Positions 1 to 9,855 of a stretch of 64,000 nt of DNA are shown here, one piece after another. Both the position numbers and the translations under genes were made by a program. Each line of letters starts with the position of its first letter. The first letter of the stretch is position 1. Below the pieces are notes generated by a model. That model made no database searches and was not told the DNA's origin. It saw only the letters and a list, made by a program, of their open reading frames with translations. The stretch comes from Penium margaritaceum (lineage: Eukaryota > Streptophyta > Zygnematophyceae > Desmidiales > Peniaceae). Location: positions 69,137 through 133,136 of the forward strand of contig SZWC01000844.1 in the NCBI GenBank assembly GCA_023375785.1, in the 5' to 3' direction.

Positions 1-2109
1 CACACTACACCCACGCACTGGACCCGTCCCTAGGGACCACGGAGCCGCCATACACCAAAGCAACACACCCCAAGACCAGTGTACTGTACCAGTGGTTGGT
101 GCATTGTAGAATGAATCTTCAGGAGAGGAGAAGTGAAAAGGAGATGGGAGATAGACTGGATTGTAATAGCGTACTCGGTGCGCTAGTAGTGTATTCTTGT
201 ATGGACCCACAGCGCACTCTCCAACCACACTACACCCACGCACTGGACCCGTCCCTAGGGACCACAGAGCCGCCATACACCAAAGCAACACACCCGAAGA
301 CCAGTGTACTATACCAGTGGTTGGTCCATTGTAGACTGAATCTTCAGAAGAGGAGAGGTGAAAAGGAGAGGGGAGATAGACTGGATTGTAATAGCGCACT
401 CGGTGCGCTAGTAGTGTATTTTTGTATGGACCCACAGCGCACTCTCCACCCACACTACACCCACGCACTGGACCCGTCCCTAGGGACCACGGAGCCGCCA
501 TACACCAAAGCAACACACCCCAAGACCAGTGTACTGTACCAGTGATTTATGCATTGTGGACTGAATCTTCAGAGGAGGAGAGGTGAAAAGGAGAGGGGAG
601 ATAGACTGGATTGTAATAGCGCACTCGGTGCGCTAGTAGTGTATTTTCGTATGGGTCCACAGCGCACTCTCCACTCACACTACACCCACGCACTGGACCC
701 GTCCCTAGGGACCACGGAGCCGCCATACACCAAAGCAACACACCCCAAGACCAGTGTACTGTACCAGTGGTTGGTGCATTGTAGACTGAATCTTCAGAAG
801 AGGAGAGGTGAAAAGGAGAGGGGAGATAGACTGGATTGTAATAGCGCACTCGGTGCGCTAGTAGTGTATTTTTGTATGGGTCCACAGCGCACTCTTCACT
901 CACACTACACCCACGCACTGGACCCATCCCTAGGGACCACGGAGCCGCCATACACCAAAGCAACACACCCCAAGACCAGTGTACTGAACCAGTGGTTGGT
1001 GCATTGTAGACTGAATCTTCAGAAGAGGAGAGGTGAAAATGAGAGGGGAGATAGACTGGATTGTAATAGCGCACTCGGTGCGCTAGTAGTGTATTTTTGT
1101 ATGGGCCCACAGCGCACTCTCCACCCACACTGCACCCACGCACTGGACCCGTCCCTAGGGACCACGGAGCCGCCATACACCAAAGCAACACACCCCAAGA
1201 CCAGTGNGACTGAATCTTCAGAAGAGGAGAGGTGAAAAGGAGAGGGGAGATAGACTGGATTGTAATAGCGCACTCGGTGCGCTAGTAGTGTATTTTTGTA
1301 TGGGTCCACAGCGCACTCTCCACTCACACTACACCCACGCACTGGACCCGTCCCTAGGGACCACGTAGCCGCCATACACCAAAGCAACACACCCCAAGAC
1401 GAGTGTACTGTACCAGTGGTTGGTGCATTGTAGACTGAATCTTCAGAAGAGGAGAGGTGAAAAGGAGAGGGGAGATAGACTGGATTGTAATAGCGCACTC
1501 GGTGCGCTAGTAGTGTATTTGTGTATGGGCCCACAACGCACTCTCCACTCACACTACACCCACGCACTGGACCCGTCCATAGGGACCACGGAGCCGCCAT
1601 ACACCAAAGCAACACACCCCAAGACGAGTGTACTGTACCAGTGGTTGGTGCATAGTAGACTGAATCTTCAGAAGAGGAGAGGTGAAAAGGAGAGGGGAGA
1701 TAGACTGGATTGTAATAGCGCACTCGGTGCGCTAGTAGTGTATTTGTGTATGGGCCCACAACGCACTCTCCACTCACACTACACCCACGCACTGGACCCG
1801 TCCCTAGGGACCACGGAGCCGCCATACACCAAAGCAACACACCCCAAGACGAGTGTACTGTACCAGTGGTTGGTGCATAGTAGACTGAATCTTCAGAAGA
1901 GGAGAGGTGAAAAGGAGAGGGGAGATAGACTGGATTGTAATAGCGCACTCGGTGCGCTAGTAGTGTATTTTTGTATGGGCCCACATCGCACTCTCCACTC
2001 ACACTACACCCACGCACTGGACCCGTCCCTAGGGACCACGGAGCCGCCATACACCAAAGCAACACACCCCAATACCAATGTACTGTACCAGTGGTTGGTC
2101 CATTGTGAA
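1..2109. repeat. 225-bp minisatellite, about 9.5 units
   Basis: The block beginning CACACTACACCCACG recurs at 1, 226, 451, 676, 901, 1126, 1325, 1550, 1775 and 2000. Spacing is exactly 225 bp except 199 bp across the single N at 1207. Units differ by a few substitutions. Because 225 is 75 codons, frames stay open for hundreds of codons on both strands; I treat these as by-products of the unit length, not as genes. Most units carry a perfect 8-bp inverted repeat with a 3-base loop (TAGCGCAC/TCG/GTGCGCTA, for example 392-410). The array ends abruptly near 2109, beside a truncated integrase. Confidence 0.95.
1207..1207. other. Assembly join (single N) inside minisatellite
   Basis: A lone N interrupts a unit and the spacing between units drops to 199 bp. 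About 26 bp of the unit, normally carrying GTACTGTACCAGTGG, are missing. This is a scaffold join in a tandem repeat, so the true copy number is unknown. Confidence 0.85.
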
Positions 2110-2242
2110 TAGATCTAGGGTGGACATCCAAAGAAGTTAGCAAGAATGCACTGAAACCACACACAAAAAAGCTAGTGTATCATGTCAGTGAATAGGTCCC
2201 CTCCTAGACACAAGCGCACTGCAACAACACACTAGAAAACCG

Positions 2243-3440
2243 GTGTACAAAAAGCCTTGGATTAACCATACCTCCATTGTTGACTTCCACGGACCCCGTC
2301 CTCACCGCGCCCAAGGAGAGCGGTACTCGATTGCAGCGGTGGACCACTTTACCAAATATATGAGGGTCCGAGCCGTTCCTGACAAGTCCTCTGAGCGCGC
2401 GGCACGCTTCATCCGGGAGGAGGTGTTCTACAAATTCGGAGGATGTCGCGTGGTGCATAGTGACAACGGCACCGAGTTCGCGGGAGCGTTCCGCGAGGAG
2501 CCTGCGGAGTGGGGAGTGCAGCATGTGCATTCTGGGCGATACCGACCTCAATCCCAGGGACAGGTTGAGCTGTTGCACGCGATTCTGGAGCGGGTGGTGG
2601 CCACCGCGGAAAGCCAAGGATTGGGGAGAAACCCTCCAAAAGACCGCCCACTTCATCAACATTGCCCCTAGCCGTGCCACCACATTCTCACCGCATGCCC
2701 TCCTCTTTAGGCAGCCTCCCCGCGCGGCACTCGGCATGCCGTAGCCCCCGCTGCTGCTGCCGCTAGACCCGGAGCAGCAGCAAGATGGCGGCTCAGAGAA
2801 GGAGCGGGAGCTGGCGAGGGATAAGGAAGTGTAGGAGTGGTACCGGGCGCGATGCCAGAAGACCGTCGCGGGGAGGGTAGAGGCACGACTCCGAGCCTCG
2901 GTCTCCGCTTGGCGCGGATGTGATGCCGCCAATCGACGCCTCAACCACGGAGCAATTGAGGAAGGGAACCTGGTGTATCTCCGCCCCTTCCCCGGCACAG
3001 GGCGTGAAGCATAAGAGGCGCGGCAAGTGTACCGCGTGGCCACGGTGGATGCGGGACGAGTGTGGCTGGAGGGGCCAGATGGATTCAGTGAACGGAGCTA
3101 CCCTGCAACAGAGCTCGTCCTGCTGCCCCCGGCCTGGCAAACGCATATACCCGACACGGGTGGAGAACTCCATCCGCTGGAGGCGCGCAAGGGATCAAAG
3201 GGGTGGCGCGCGGAGGAGGTGTTGGAACAGTGTGAGACCCAGGTGTCGGAGCAGGAGGAATTGTGGAGTCAGGAACCTCAAGAGGAACCGACGGACGGCT
3301 CTGACGTGCAGGAGGTCTCCACGGAAGAAGGACGTACAGTAAAGGAACAGCAAGCACAAGAATCGAGGGGCCTGCAACAGCCAGCACTACAGGAGCAGCA
3401 GGAGCCGCAGGAACAATAGGAGCAGCAAGAACGGCAATAG
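2243..3440 (+). pseudogene. Ty3-type integrase (element E), broken
   Basis: This is the DDE integrase that would insert element cDNA into DNA. The core shows the first Asp in VDFHGP, the second in VHSDNGTEF and the Glu in GQVELLHA, so all three catalytic acids are present. The N-terminal HHCC finger is missing. A frameshift near 2615-2622 moves the frame, which continues as a typical post-core region (FSPHALLFRQPPR), a coiled helix, and a C-terminal module (RVATVDAGRVWLEGPDGF) followed by a Gln/Glu-rich tail. Stops in the second frame are TAG 2742, TAG 2832, TAA 3012, TAG 3417 and TAG 3438. The last two lie in a Gln run, which suggests lost CAG codons. Non-functional as written. Confidence 0.8.
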
Positions 3441-3514
3441 TTGAGATCACAACAGACGGGCAGCGGAGATATGATCCCACAAGGGTCACCGACGCCTTAC
3501 GGAGGAAGGTCCCT

Positions 3515-4260
3515 ATGAGCCCCCGCGCCTTGGCTGCCTACACGGGACCCTGCGCTGCCTGTGGGGAGAACCTGCCCGAGGAGAAGCTTCTGAAAGTCAA
3601 CTGCCATGCCTGCGGCAAACCCGTGCACCAGGGGCTGGCCAAGAGCTGCATTGGTTGGATCCGCACCTGTCTACGGTGCATGAGTGAAGGCCAAGGAGAA
3701 GAGGCAGAGCAGGAAGAAGAAGGAGGCGGCAGAGCCGGCCTAGGCTCCTGGGGAGGAGAAGCGAGAGGGGGATGGGACCCCGATAAGGAGGAAGAGGAGG
3801 AGGAAAAGGAGGCAACAGGGGCGCGGCAAGGACCTCGTACGACAACGGGGGCCACCATGCGACAATGGCAAGAGAAAGGTCGGATGGCAGCGGCGGAGTA
3901 GGCCCAGAAGGAGAAGGCACGCCAGACGTGTGCTCAATGCGGGCACCGCTGGGGCAGACGGGTGTACAAATGTTAAGGATGCCACTGAAGGATATGCGAC
4001 AAGTGCCTGGAGAAGCCGCGAAACGCGAAGGGGGAGCGAAGCGGAGCAGAGAAGTGTCGGAAGTGCCGCCAAGAGATCGAGCGCAAGCACGGGATGCAGA
4101 AGCCGCCGCGTGTCACTGCAAAAGGAGAGGAGGTGGATTCGGAGGACGAGGAAGAGGAAGAGCAGGATCCGCCTGCACCTGCTGCAGAAAGCTGCCCCAC
4201 CTGCATAAAGGCTGTCTGCATGGGGAACGCTGCACCCAGTGTGGCCGGATGGCTCATTAG
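3515..4260 (+). pseudogene. Cys-rich zinc-finger polyprotein, N-terminal part (element E)
   Basis: The frame from 3515 starts with a cross-brace-like finger: CAAC, then CHACGKPVHQGLAKSC, then CLRC. An acidic, low-complexity stretch (E/G-rich, about 3690-3800) follows. After TAG at 3899-3901 the same frame gives CAQC, CDKC, CRKC and CPTC pairs, with an internal TAA and TGA. Near 4200 the reading moves to another frame with CTCC, CTQCGRMAH and a TAG at 4258-4260. That TAG sits where the first finger has Gln (VHQG versus AH*GC). Spacing resembles PHD or DC1-like zinc fingers; the family assignment is tentative. Function unknown; chromatin or nucleic-acid binding would be a guess. Confidence 0.6.
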
Positions 4261-4311
4261 GGCTGCCTTGTAACGGGCAGCTCGGTATGGGCAGGGCAGT
4301 GTCAAAGATGT

Positions 4312-4890
4312 GTGGGAGCGGAAATCATGGAAGAAGGGGCCTCACTATCCTACGCCACTGAAACTTTGGCCCCACTCTGCGAATGGTGTGAAACAGAGCT
4401 GACGGAGTTCGGTAAACCCTGTGGCATGTGTCGGACCATGTGCCACCTGCGGTGTGGCAAGCGCGGGAAGGAGGGCATCTGGACCTGCGGCAACTGTCGC
4501 AACAAGTCGCGGAGGATGAAATGGAAGTTCTCCAACAAGCGCATCTGCACGGGGGACAACTGCTTTGGTCGGCTTCAGGGGTCAGTCCACCGGTGCAAGC
4601 ACTGCGGAGGCCTTGCACATGAATCCTGCGCCAAGGAGGTGGGGCGGAGCAGCAAAGGCAAGCGGATCTACCGATGCTCAAGCTGCCAGAAGTACGAGCG
4701 CGCGCCACATTGCTCCTCATGCAAGAACTTGGTCGGTGCACCCACAATCGGAGCGCGGTGTGAAGGATGCTGGCTATTTGTCCACGACGAGTGCGCGGTG
4801 GAGCTCAAGCGGAGGGGAGGAACGGTGGAAAAGTACTGCCGGCCGTGCCAGGAACGGGGTTGCCCCAAGCCCCGCAAGCATTTAACGTAG
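4312..4890 (+). CDS. Cys-rich zinc-finger protein, C-terminal fingers (element E)
   Basis: An open stretch of 192 codons in the same frame as the fingers upstream; the first ATG is at 4327. It holds at least three Cys/His clusters: CEWCETEL...CGMCRTMCHLRC...CGNC, then CKHCGGLAHESC...CSSC, then CSSCKNLV...CEGCWLFVHDEC...CRPC. The repeated C-x2-C / H-x2-C / C-x2-C spacing suggests a cross-brace zinc fold such as PHD or DC1. The Cys-rich ORF of element B at 36141-36884 has the same pattern (for example a VG between fingers, then Y-x-C-x2-C and CK-x2-V). It is probably the tail of a longer polyprotein rather than a separate gene. Confidence 0.6.
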   Translation: MGAEIMEEGASLSYATETLAPLCEWCETELTEFGKPCGMCRTMCHLRCGKRGKEGIWTCGNCRNKSRRMKWKFSNKRICTGDNCFGRLQGSVHRCKHCGGLAHESCAKEVGRSSKGKRIYRCSSCQKYERAPHCSSCKNLVGAPTIGARCEGCWLFVHDECAVELKRRGGTVEKYCRPCQERGCPKPRKHLT

Positions 4891-5516
4891 AAAACGCGCT
4901 GAGAGACTCTGGGACAGAGTCTCGGAAAAGGGGGGGGGTTGGGGGCATCAGTGTCACGCACAAATCTGCCGTAGCCCCGCAAAAGAAGAAATTCGCGGAA
5001 TGGGGACCGAGAAGGCAGAGGGTCCGCGCACAGGATTGGTTCCCGCGGATGCGGTTGAGCGAGGGGTAGCGCGGACCCGAGGAGGCAAGGGCCAGGATAT
5101 TGATGGGAAGTACGCCGCAGGCTAACAACTCGTCTGCGGCGGTTCTCCTCAGTCAAAGAACTTGTGGGAAGGCGGGAAGCAGTGGAGGCAAGAGCCGTGG
5201 TGCAGAGGGAACAGGGACAAGTCACAGTAGAATCCGCGGCTACAGACAAAGCACAGGCAGGACAGCGGAGGAACTGAGCAATAAGGGGAAAAAACGTCCA
5301 ATCAGCATAAGCGACCAAGCATCAATCACGGATGAGTCCCGGGAGACGCACCACGGAAGACGAAGATTCAAGGAAGAACACGAAGAACCGCATGCACAAA
5401 CCACGGATGGAGAACATGATCAGCAGAAGATAGACAGTGTGTATGTGTGTGTGAATAGGACGAGACCCGCGGTGCGTAGCCGCACCGCGTGGAGTCCAAA
5501 ATTGGAGGAAGTATGA
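4891..5516 (+). pseudogene. Possible basic C-terminal extension of the Cys-rich protein
   Basis: A frame shifted by one relative to the fingers stays open from 4767 to 5516 apart from TAG at 5067-5069. It encodes a hydrophilic sequence with basic clusters (KGKKRP, GRRRFKEE) that could act as nuclear-localisation signals. Element B's Cys-rich frame also runs to within about 110 bp of its LTR, which supports a coding past for this stretch. Otherwise it would be 3' untranslated sequence. I see no other gene here. Confidence 0.3.
5468..5489. other. Perfect 9-bp hairpin before the LTR
   Basis: CGCGGTGCG (5468-5476), loop TAGC, CGCACCGCG (5481-5489). It lies in the first of two imperfect copies of a roughly 50-bp segment (from about 5449 and 5518, starting GTGTGA and sharing GACGAGACC/GATGAGACC). 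Role unknown. Confidence 0.7.
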
Positions 5517-5657
5517 TGGTGTGAGAGGGATGAGACCGACGGCGTGTAGACACGTTGTGCGGAGCCCCAAGTAGAAAAGGGGCCCACTAGCAATAGCACA
5601 AGTGCAACTCAAACTTGCTTGCCTTCCAAAGTATCCCATGTACTCTGCAATCAGCTT

Positions 5658-5665
5658 TATAAAAG
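5658..5665 (+). promoter_or_regulatory. TATA box of element E LTR
   Basis: TATAAAAG in the context CTTTATAAAAGTCATTGG matches a plant TATA box. It would place a transcription start near 5690 inside the putative LTR, reading the plus strand as the element does. Confidence 0.5.
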
Positions 5666-5910
5666 TCATTGGCCTACTCTCATTTCTGTGCTCCGCCCAT
5701 TGCCTTCTTGCCCTCAGTTGCTCTTGGAGTCCGATCCGCGGATTGTGTGAGAGTGCGTGAAGAACCAAAAGTCCGAGTGAGGTGGGCTCCCGGCGGTCCC
5801 TTGCTTGCACGCGTTCGCGGAACGGTGTTCCGCGGAGAGGAGTCGGACACCACGGGGTGGTGGACTCCCGTGTGGGAAGAAGTGGAACGCAGAGCATCAC
5901 TCATGGGTGA

Positions 5911-6180
5911 GGTGTCTGCGCAAAAGTTTAGATCTGTGGTCCGTGGATTAGCTGATAATCAGGAGTTTTCCATTGCGGGTTGCCGTATTCTAGTGGGCTG
6001 AGGAGGGTCACTTCTCATTAAGGTGTCTGCGTAGAGGTCTAGATCTGTGGTCCGCGGAACAACTGATCATTGGGAGTTTGCTATTGTTGTTCGCCATACT
6101 CTGGTGGGCCGCGGAGTCTCAGTTTTCATTCTGTGTGCGCAACAGTCCCAAGCCCGTTGTCCGCGGAATAGCCGCTAGCC
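5911..6180. repeat. 111-bp tandem repeat in LTR, about 2.4 copies
   Basis: GGTGTCTGCG at 5911 and again at 6022 begin two similar units; both continue with TAGATCTGTGGTCC and end near TTCTCATT/TTTTCATT. A degenerate third unit starts near 6130. Several TCCGCGGA or CCGCGG palindromes lie in and beyond these units, down to about 6260. Confidence 0.7.
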
Positions 6181-6280
6181 TGAAGGTGACATGTGTCCGG
6201 CCGCTCACTAGTAGTGGTGAAGTGCATAATCCGCGGAGATCCGCGGAGAGTGACTGCCCGCGGAAAAATCAGGAACGCGG

Positions 6281-7936
6281 CAGTGCGAGGTGTACCGCTA
6301 GGATGATGTAGTCAAGAGATAGCAGCCCGTAATTAAGACAAATACCCAACTTGTACAACCACATGGTCGGGTCCTCCTCTGGTTCACCTTTTAAGACGTC
6401 GAGTTTTGGGAGCGTAAAAGAAGCCTTCGCCGTTGGGTTTTAAGTCAGTTCCTGCGGAGCCACCATCTGTACCTGTGTCTGTGACTGGGTTCCCAGGTTG
6501 GATGGATGTGCTTGCGCCAGGCCAACTGCCCTTGCACCAGCCAATTAAGCAACCGTTGCTCCCCTTGGTCGAGAACGTCCCGCATCGGTTCCTCCTAGTC
6601 CAGAACTTCCCATGTATTGTCGTGTTGAACTTGCTTGTATTTGTACGGTGTACTGTTTTCCTCCATGAGCCACTGATCCTTGCCCAGGTCCGATCGAACC
6701 ACTGATCGCTCGGGGTCGTTGCTGGAGTCTCCCTGCCACAAGTACGGCGGACGCCTTGCCTGCCTGATGACATGATGACTGCAAATTTGATTGGATGGCT
6801 GGTACAGTGCCCTTGGATGACGAAATCCCCGTGGGGATGTGTGTGTCCCCGGTGGCTCGTACCTGCCTCGTGGCTCCAATCGTGGATAAGGCATTGACTC
6901 CTTCTTGAGCCGGAGCCTCTCAGTGACGCGATGTAGCCAGGGCGGATGATGCCCTGCTTGTTTGGTGCTGATGCTGAGGTTGCCGTCCAATATCCAGGCG
7001 ACGCGATGTCAGGGTGGATGAGTCTTCCCCTCGGGCTTCCCTCGGCCGTTGTCCCGCTGCCTCCAAGCTCCGTCCTGCTCGTGGTGGAGACACACCACTG
7101 TCAGAGGCTGGCTGTCGGGGGCGAACCGTTGGACGAGAGGGGAGCGCCCGAGTTCGGAAGGTGACGGGTTGGTGTAGGGCGTGCAACGCCTGCAGCGATG
7201 GATGATCCAGTGATATATCCTCTTCCTCTGCTTGGTCCTGCTGTGCATCGTCCAAGTCCGTATAATCCCTGTCATGGACAACGGAGGGTGCAGAAAAAGA
7301 TACTCTTTGGGTGGAGAAATCGAGGCGTCGTGGTGCATCTTGCAGTAGTGTCATGTCTACCGCCTCGTAAACGGTCCTGCCGTCTGGCGTCGTGACTTCA
7401 TGGAGCAAGACAGGCCCATCGTCCGCCTCAAGCTCCTGTTCTTTGTCCGATGCATAGTCCTCTACGTGCACGGAGTCGCGCTGCCCGTCTCGGTGGCGTG
7501 CCTCATCTTCCTCCAGATCCTTTTGTGTTAGATCGGCCAATCGTGCTTGTCGGATCGCCTTCCATTCCCGGAGTTCCTTGAGCTGCCGCATGTGGAACTC
7601 CTCTTCCTCGTCGGGATCCATCTCGTCTCCTTCGTTGTACAGCCGCGGGGATCAATCATTCACCGGATCCCACTCAAAGTTAGGGTCAAGTCCTGGCGGG
7701 TCATTAGGGCTCCTCTCGTAGTGATGCGCAGCGGCTCGTCTCATCTTCGCTTCTTCAAAAGCGCGAGACGCGGTTGCGCTCGTCCTCGCGTCGCCAATGG
7801 TACTCATTGAATGATCCACCGGCACGACTGCTCTATTCTTATGCCGGGGCGCCTTCGTCTGGTCAAAAATCCAACGGCTCTCCCCGTGAAGAACCTTGCC
7901 CCGGATTATAGACTGATCAGCAGGCACATGTAACAC
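6281..7936 (-). pseudogene. gag N-terminal part (element C), broken
   Basis: Paralogue of the gag at 21080-23945. The N-terminal acidic region (MDPDEEEEFHMRQL, LEEDEARHRDGQ) and the basic Gln/Arg-rich middle are readable. The copy stops before the gag core and zinc knuckle. Two stops can be dated by comparison: TGA 7652-7654 is CGA in A (23661-23663), and TGA 6920-6922 is CGA in B (55255-55257) and CAA in A. A further shift lies before 6784. No functional product is expected. Confidence 0.75.
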
Positions 7937-7983
7937 TCGTCACAGAAAACAAGTGATGTCCACGCTCACCGCACCATTAACAC

Positions 7984-9855
7984 TGTTATACCCTTTTTGG
8001 CCTTCGGCTGGAATCGAGTCTGACAGCATGCGAGGATCAGCTCCGCAAGCGTTTGCTCTTCCTGAGCTATCCCTGCATTCCATTATCCGAGTCTACCCTA
8101 TTCCGAACCACTTGACCTTCCGTGGGCATTCGACAGATCATTCACCGGATCAGCATCGGTGATGCGTTGTTCTTTGCTATCCTCAAAACAATCACCATGT
8201 GCTCATTTCATCAATTCATTCACCCTGACTAGTCCTCGACGACCAATCATCCACCGGATACTGCGATCTCAACACAAAGAGCTCTTCTTAACTACTCAAA
8301 AGATGGTTCGATCAATAATCCACCAGGCAATCAAGGTATTTGCATTCATTCTTCTCATCAGGCATTGACCGTCAACCATCCACCGTACTGTATGACGTCA
8401 AATTGAATGAGCTCTGTCTAACTACACAGGAGAGAGAACATGGACAATTACAGTGTGCACATTCAATCAGAGAGGAGTACATCCAAATAGCATCTCTCTC
8501 ATCTAGACGATCAACAGCCTACACATCACCAAGAAACACACGCAAACCGTAAGCCTCTCGTGTCTCCGGATCATCGACTGGCGCTAGTCCTCGCACTAGC
8601 ACCGTGCGGTGTGTGGCGACTTCGTTGCCCGCCCCTGGAACGGCACGGCGTAGCTCCAATGGTCCACCAGCGCGGCGACCTGCACGAGACAGAAAACAAG
8701 TCGGGTCCTCCTCTTGCAGGCGGGCGAGTTATTGCTGGTAGCGTCGATAGGCTCGGTACGCCTCGGCCCGCTCTTCGGCCGCCTCCGCAGCACGCCGTCC
8801 GACGTCTCGCGCAACCTCTTGCCAGCTTTCCACACGGCGAGGCTCATCGTCCTGGGGAAGCCTCTGCAGCCATGGTTGCCAAAACTGCTCCAGGACTCCG
8901 CCTGCGGGATGGTGCACCCACTACATCACTCCCAGAACCGTCTGGGCTCCAAGGCGATGGGGGACATTGCAGCAGCTACAGATGGTATAGAAGGTCAACG
9001 GGGAGTCTCGGGGACCGCACCTTGAGTTTGGGGGCTGGTGCTCTCGGGGGAACTCAGGGCCAGGCCATGATGGCTCCGTGACGTGTTCCTCGGGGAGCAG
9101 TCTTCCCATCCGAGACTGGCACATACACACACACACACTGTTCCCCTATGCTCGGAGTCGAGACTAGCTTCTCTAATATATCTTGTCGCGAGACGGGATG
9201 TAGGTCCCGCTCGACGGTCTGGTTCAACCGAGGGGCAGCAATCTCTCAGTTTAGTCGATGGTTGCAGGACCGGCTTCCTACGCCCGCGTCAGACGAGGGT
9301 TTGGCAGTGCAGCTTGCCGGTAGCGATCGCCGTCTCACCAGTTGGGAGCAGGAGCGTCCAACTTCAGTGTTTACTTGGCTTCTTGCAATGGCGCATTTGC
9401 AGTTTGCTCTCGTCAGCAGCCTTTTCTGAGCAGTAGCCCTCCTCCTCTTATCCCTTCTCCTTTTATCTCCCCCTCGCAGCGCCCTTCCGGGATCCCTTCT
9501 CACTCTCCAGCCCAACTCCGCGGCTCGCACATCAAAACGCTTTTGGATAAGGCGCTTCGAGCACCGCTCCTCTCCTCGAGGTTCAGACGCGACTCCGCTC
9601 CCATCAAACCAGCCTCGGGCCGCCTTCCTTTCCTCTCGGCAGGTCTGGTCGGCTTACGTCACTCGCCGCAATATCTTCCTCGCGTCCCGTCGCCCCCCCC
9701 CCGGATTCGAACTGCCCTCCCGACGATTTTCTTTCCTCGGTCGAGCGGTCGTTGGATGATTCGTCGACCTTCCCCCTCCCTTTTCCCTTCCTTGAACCCG
9801 GGTCCCAGCTCCCCTTTTTCTCATTCTCCAGTGGATGAACGAAACATCATTAACA
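7984..9855 (-). repeat. LTR of element C (right LTR)
   Basis: 1872 bp, from TGTTATACCC to CATTAACA, aligning end to end with the LTRs at 23993, 34166 and 56319 and with the truncated one at 15967. It is followed directly by CCCTAG of the satellite. It contains an AC microsatellite near 9121-9139 and, on the minus strand, a broken copy of the LTR-encoded ORF. Confidence 0.85.
8560..9110 (-). pseudogene. LTR-encoded ORF, broken copy in element C
   Basis: Homologue of the intact 196-codon ORF at 34693-35283, with a conserved ATG near 9110. TAG at 8921-8923 replaces CAG (35095-35097) and TAA at 8729-8731 replaces GAA. The Ala/Glu/Arg-rich helical segment is preserved between these stops. Confidence 0.6.

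Larger units (their letters stand above)
5513..6272 (+). repeat. Candidate 3' LTR of element E
   Basis: The region follows a purine-rich tract (GGAGGAAG near 5505), starts near a TG and ends near CA, and carries a TATA box at 5658-5665. Beyond it the sequence becomes element C gag. No second copy lies in the window, so the ends are approximate. The downstream half has tandem 111-bp repeats and a cluster of CCGCGG palindromes. Confidence 0.45.
2243..6280 (+). mobile_element. Ty3/gypsy element E, 3' half only
   Basis: In plus-strand order this holds a Ty3-type integrase core, an integrase C-terminal region, a Gln/Glu-rich linker, a multi-zinc-finger Cys-rich region and an LTR-like region with a TATA box. 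Gag, protease and RT are absent. The left end is cut next to the minisatellite (2110-2242 holds only unassigned sequence). The right end abuts minus-strand gag of element C near 6280. Orientation is opposite to elements A, B and C, and the nucleotide sequence differs from B, so it belongs to another family with a similar 3' gene order. Only one LTR is visible, so the exact ends are inferred. Confidence 0.75.
6281..9855 (-). mobile_element. Element C: truncated copy of the A/B family
   Basis: It carries minus-strand gag sequence homologous to 22289-23945 and to about 54620-56270, then one complete LTR, then satellite. All of pol and the other LTR are missing. The left junction with element E lies near 6280. 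It is the rightmost part of a third copy of the element-plus-satellite unit. Confidence 0.8.

Noticed and set aside
1-2109. CRISPR-like regular spacing
   Set aside because: The whole 225-bp unit is repeated; there are no unique spacers, and the context is a eukaryotic transposon-rich region.
96-2164. Long open frames on both strands of the minisatellite as genes
   Set aside because: The unit length is divisible by three, so any stop-free frame stays open over many copies. The frames change at the N and nothing resembles a known domain.
5669-6001. Plus-strand 110-codon ORF in the element E LTR
   Set aside because: It has no ATG start near its beginning, crosses the 111-bp repeats, and has no recognisable domain.
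2243-6280. Element E as the 3' end of element C
   Set aside because: E reads the plus strand and C the minus strand, and their nucleotide sequences do not match where both could be compared.
7984-9855. Solo LTR
   Set aside because: It is still joined to internal gag sequence (7936 downward), so it is a truncated element rather than a solo LTR.
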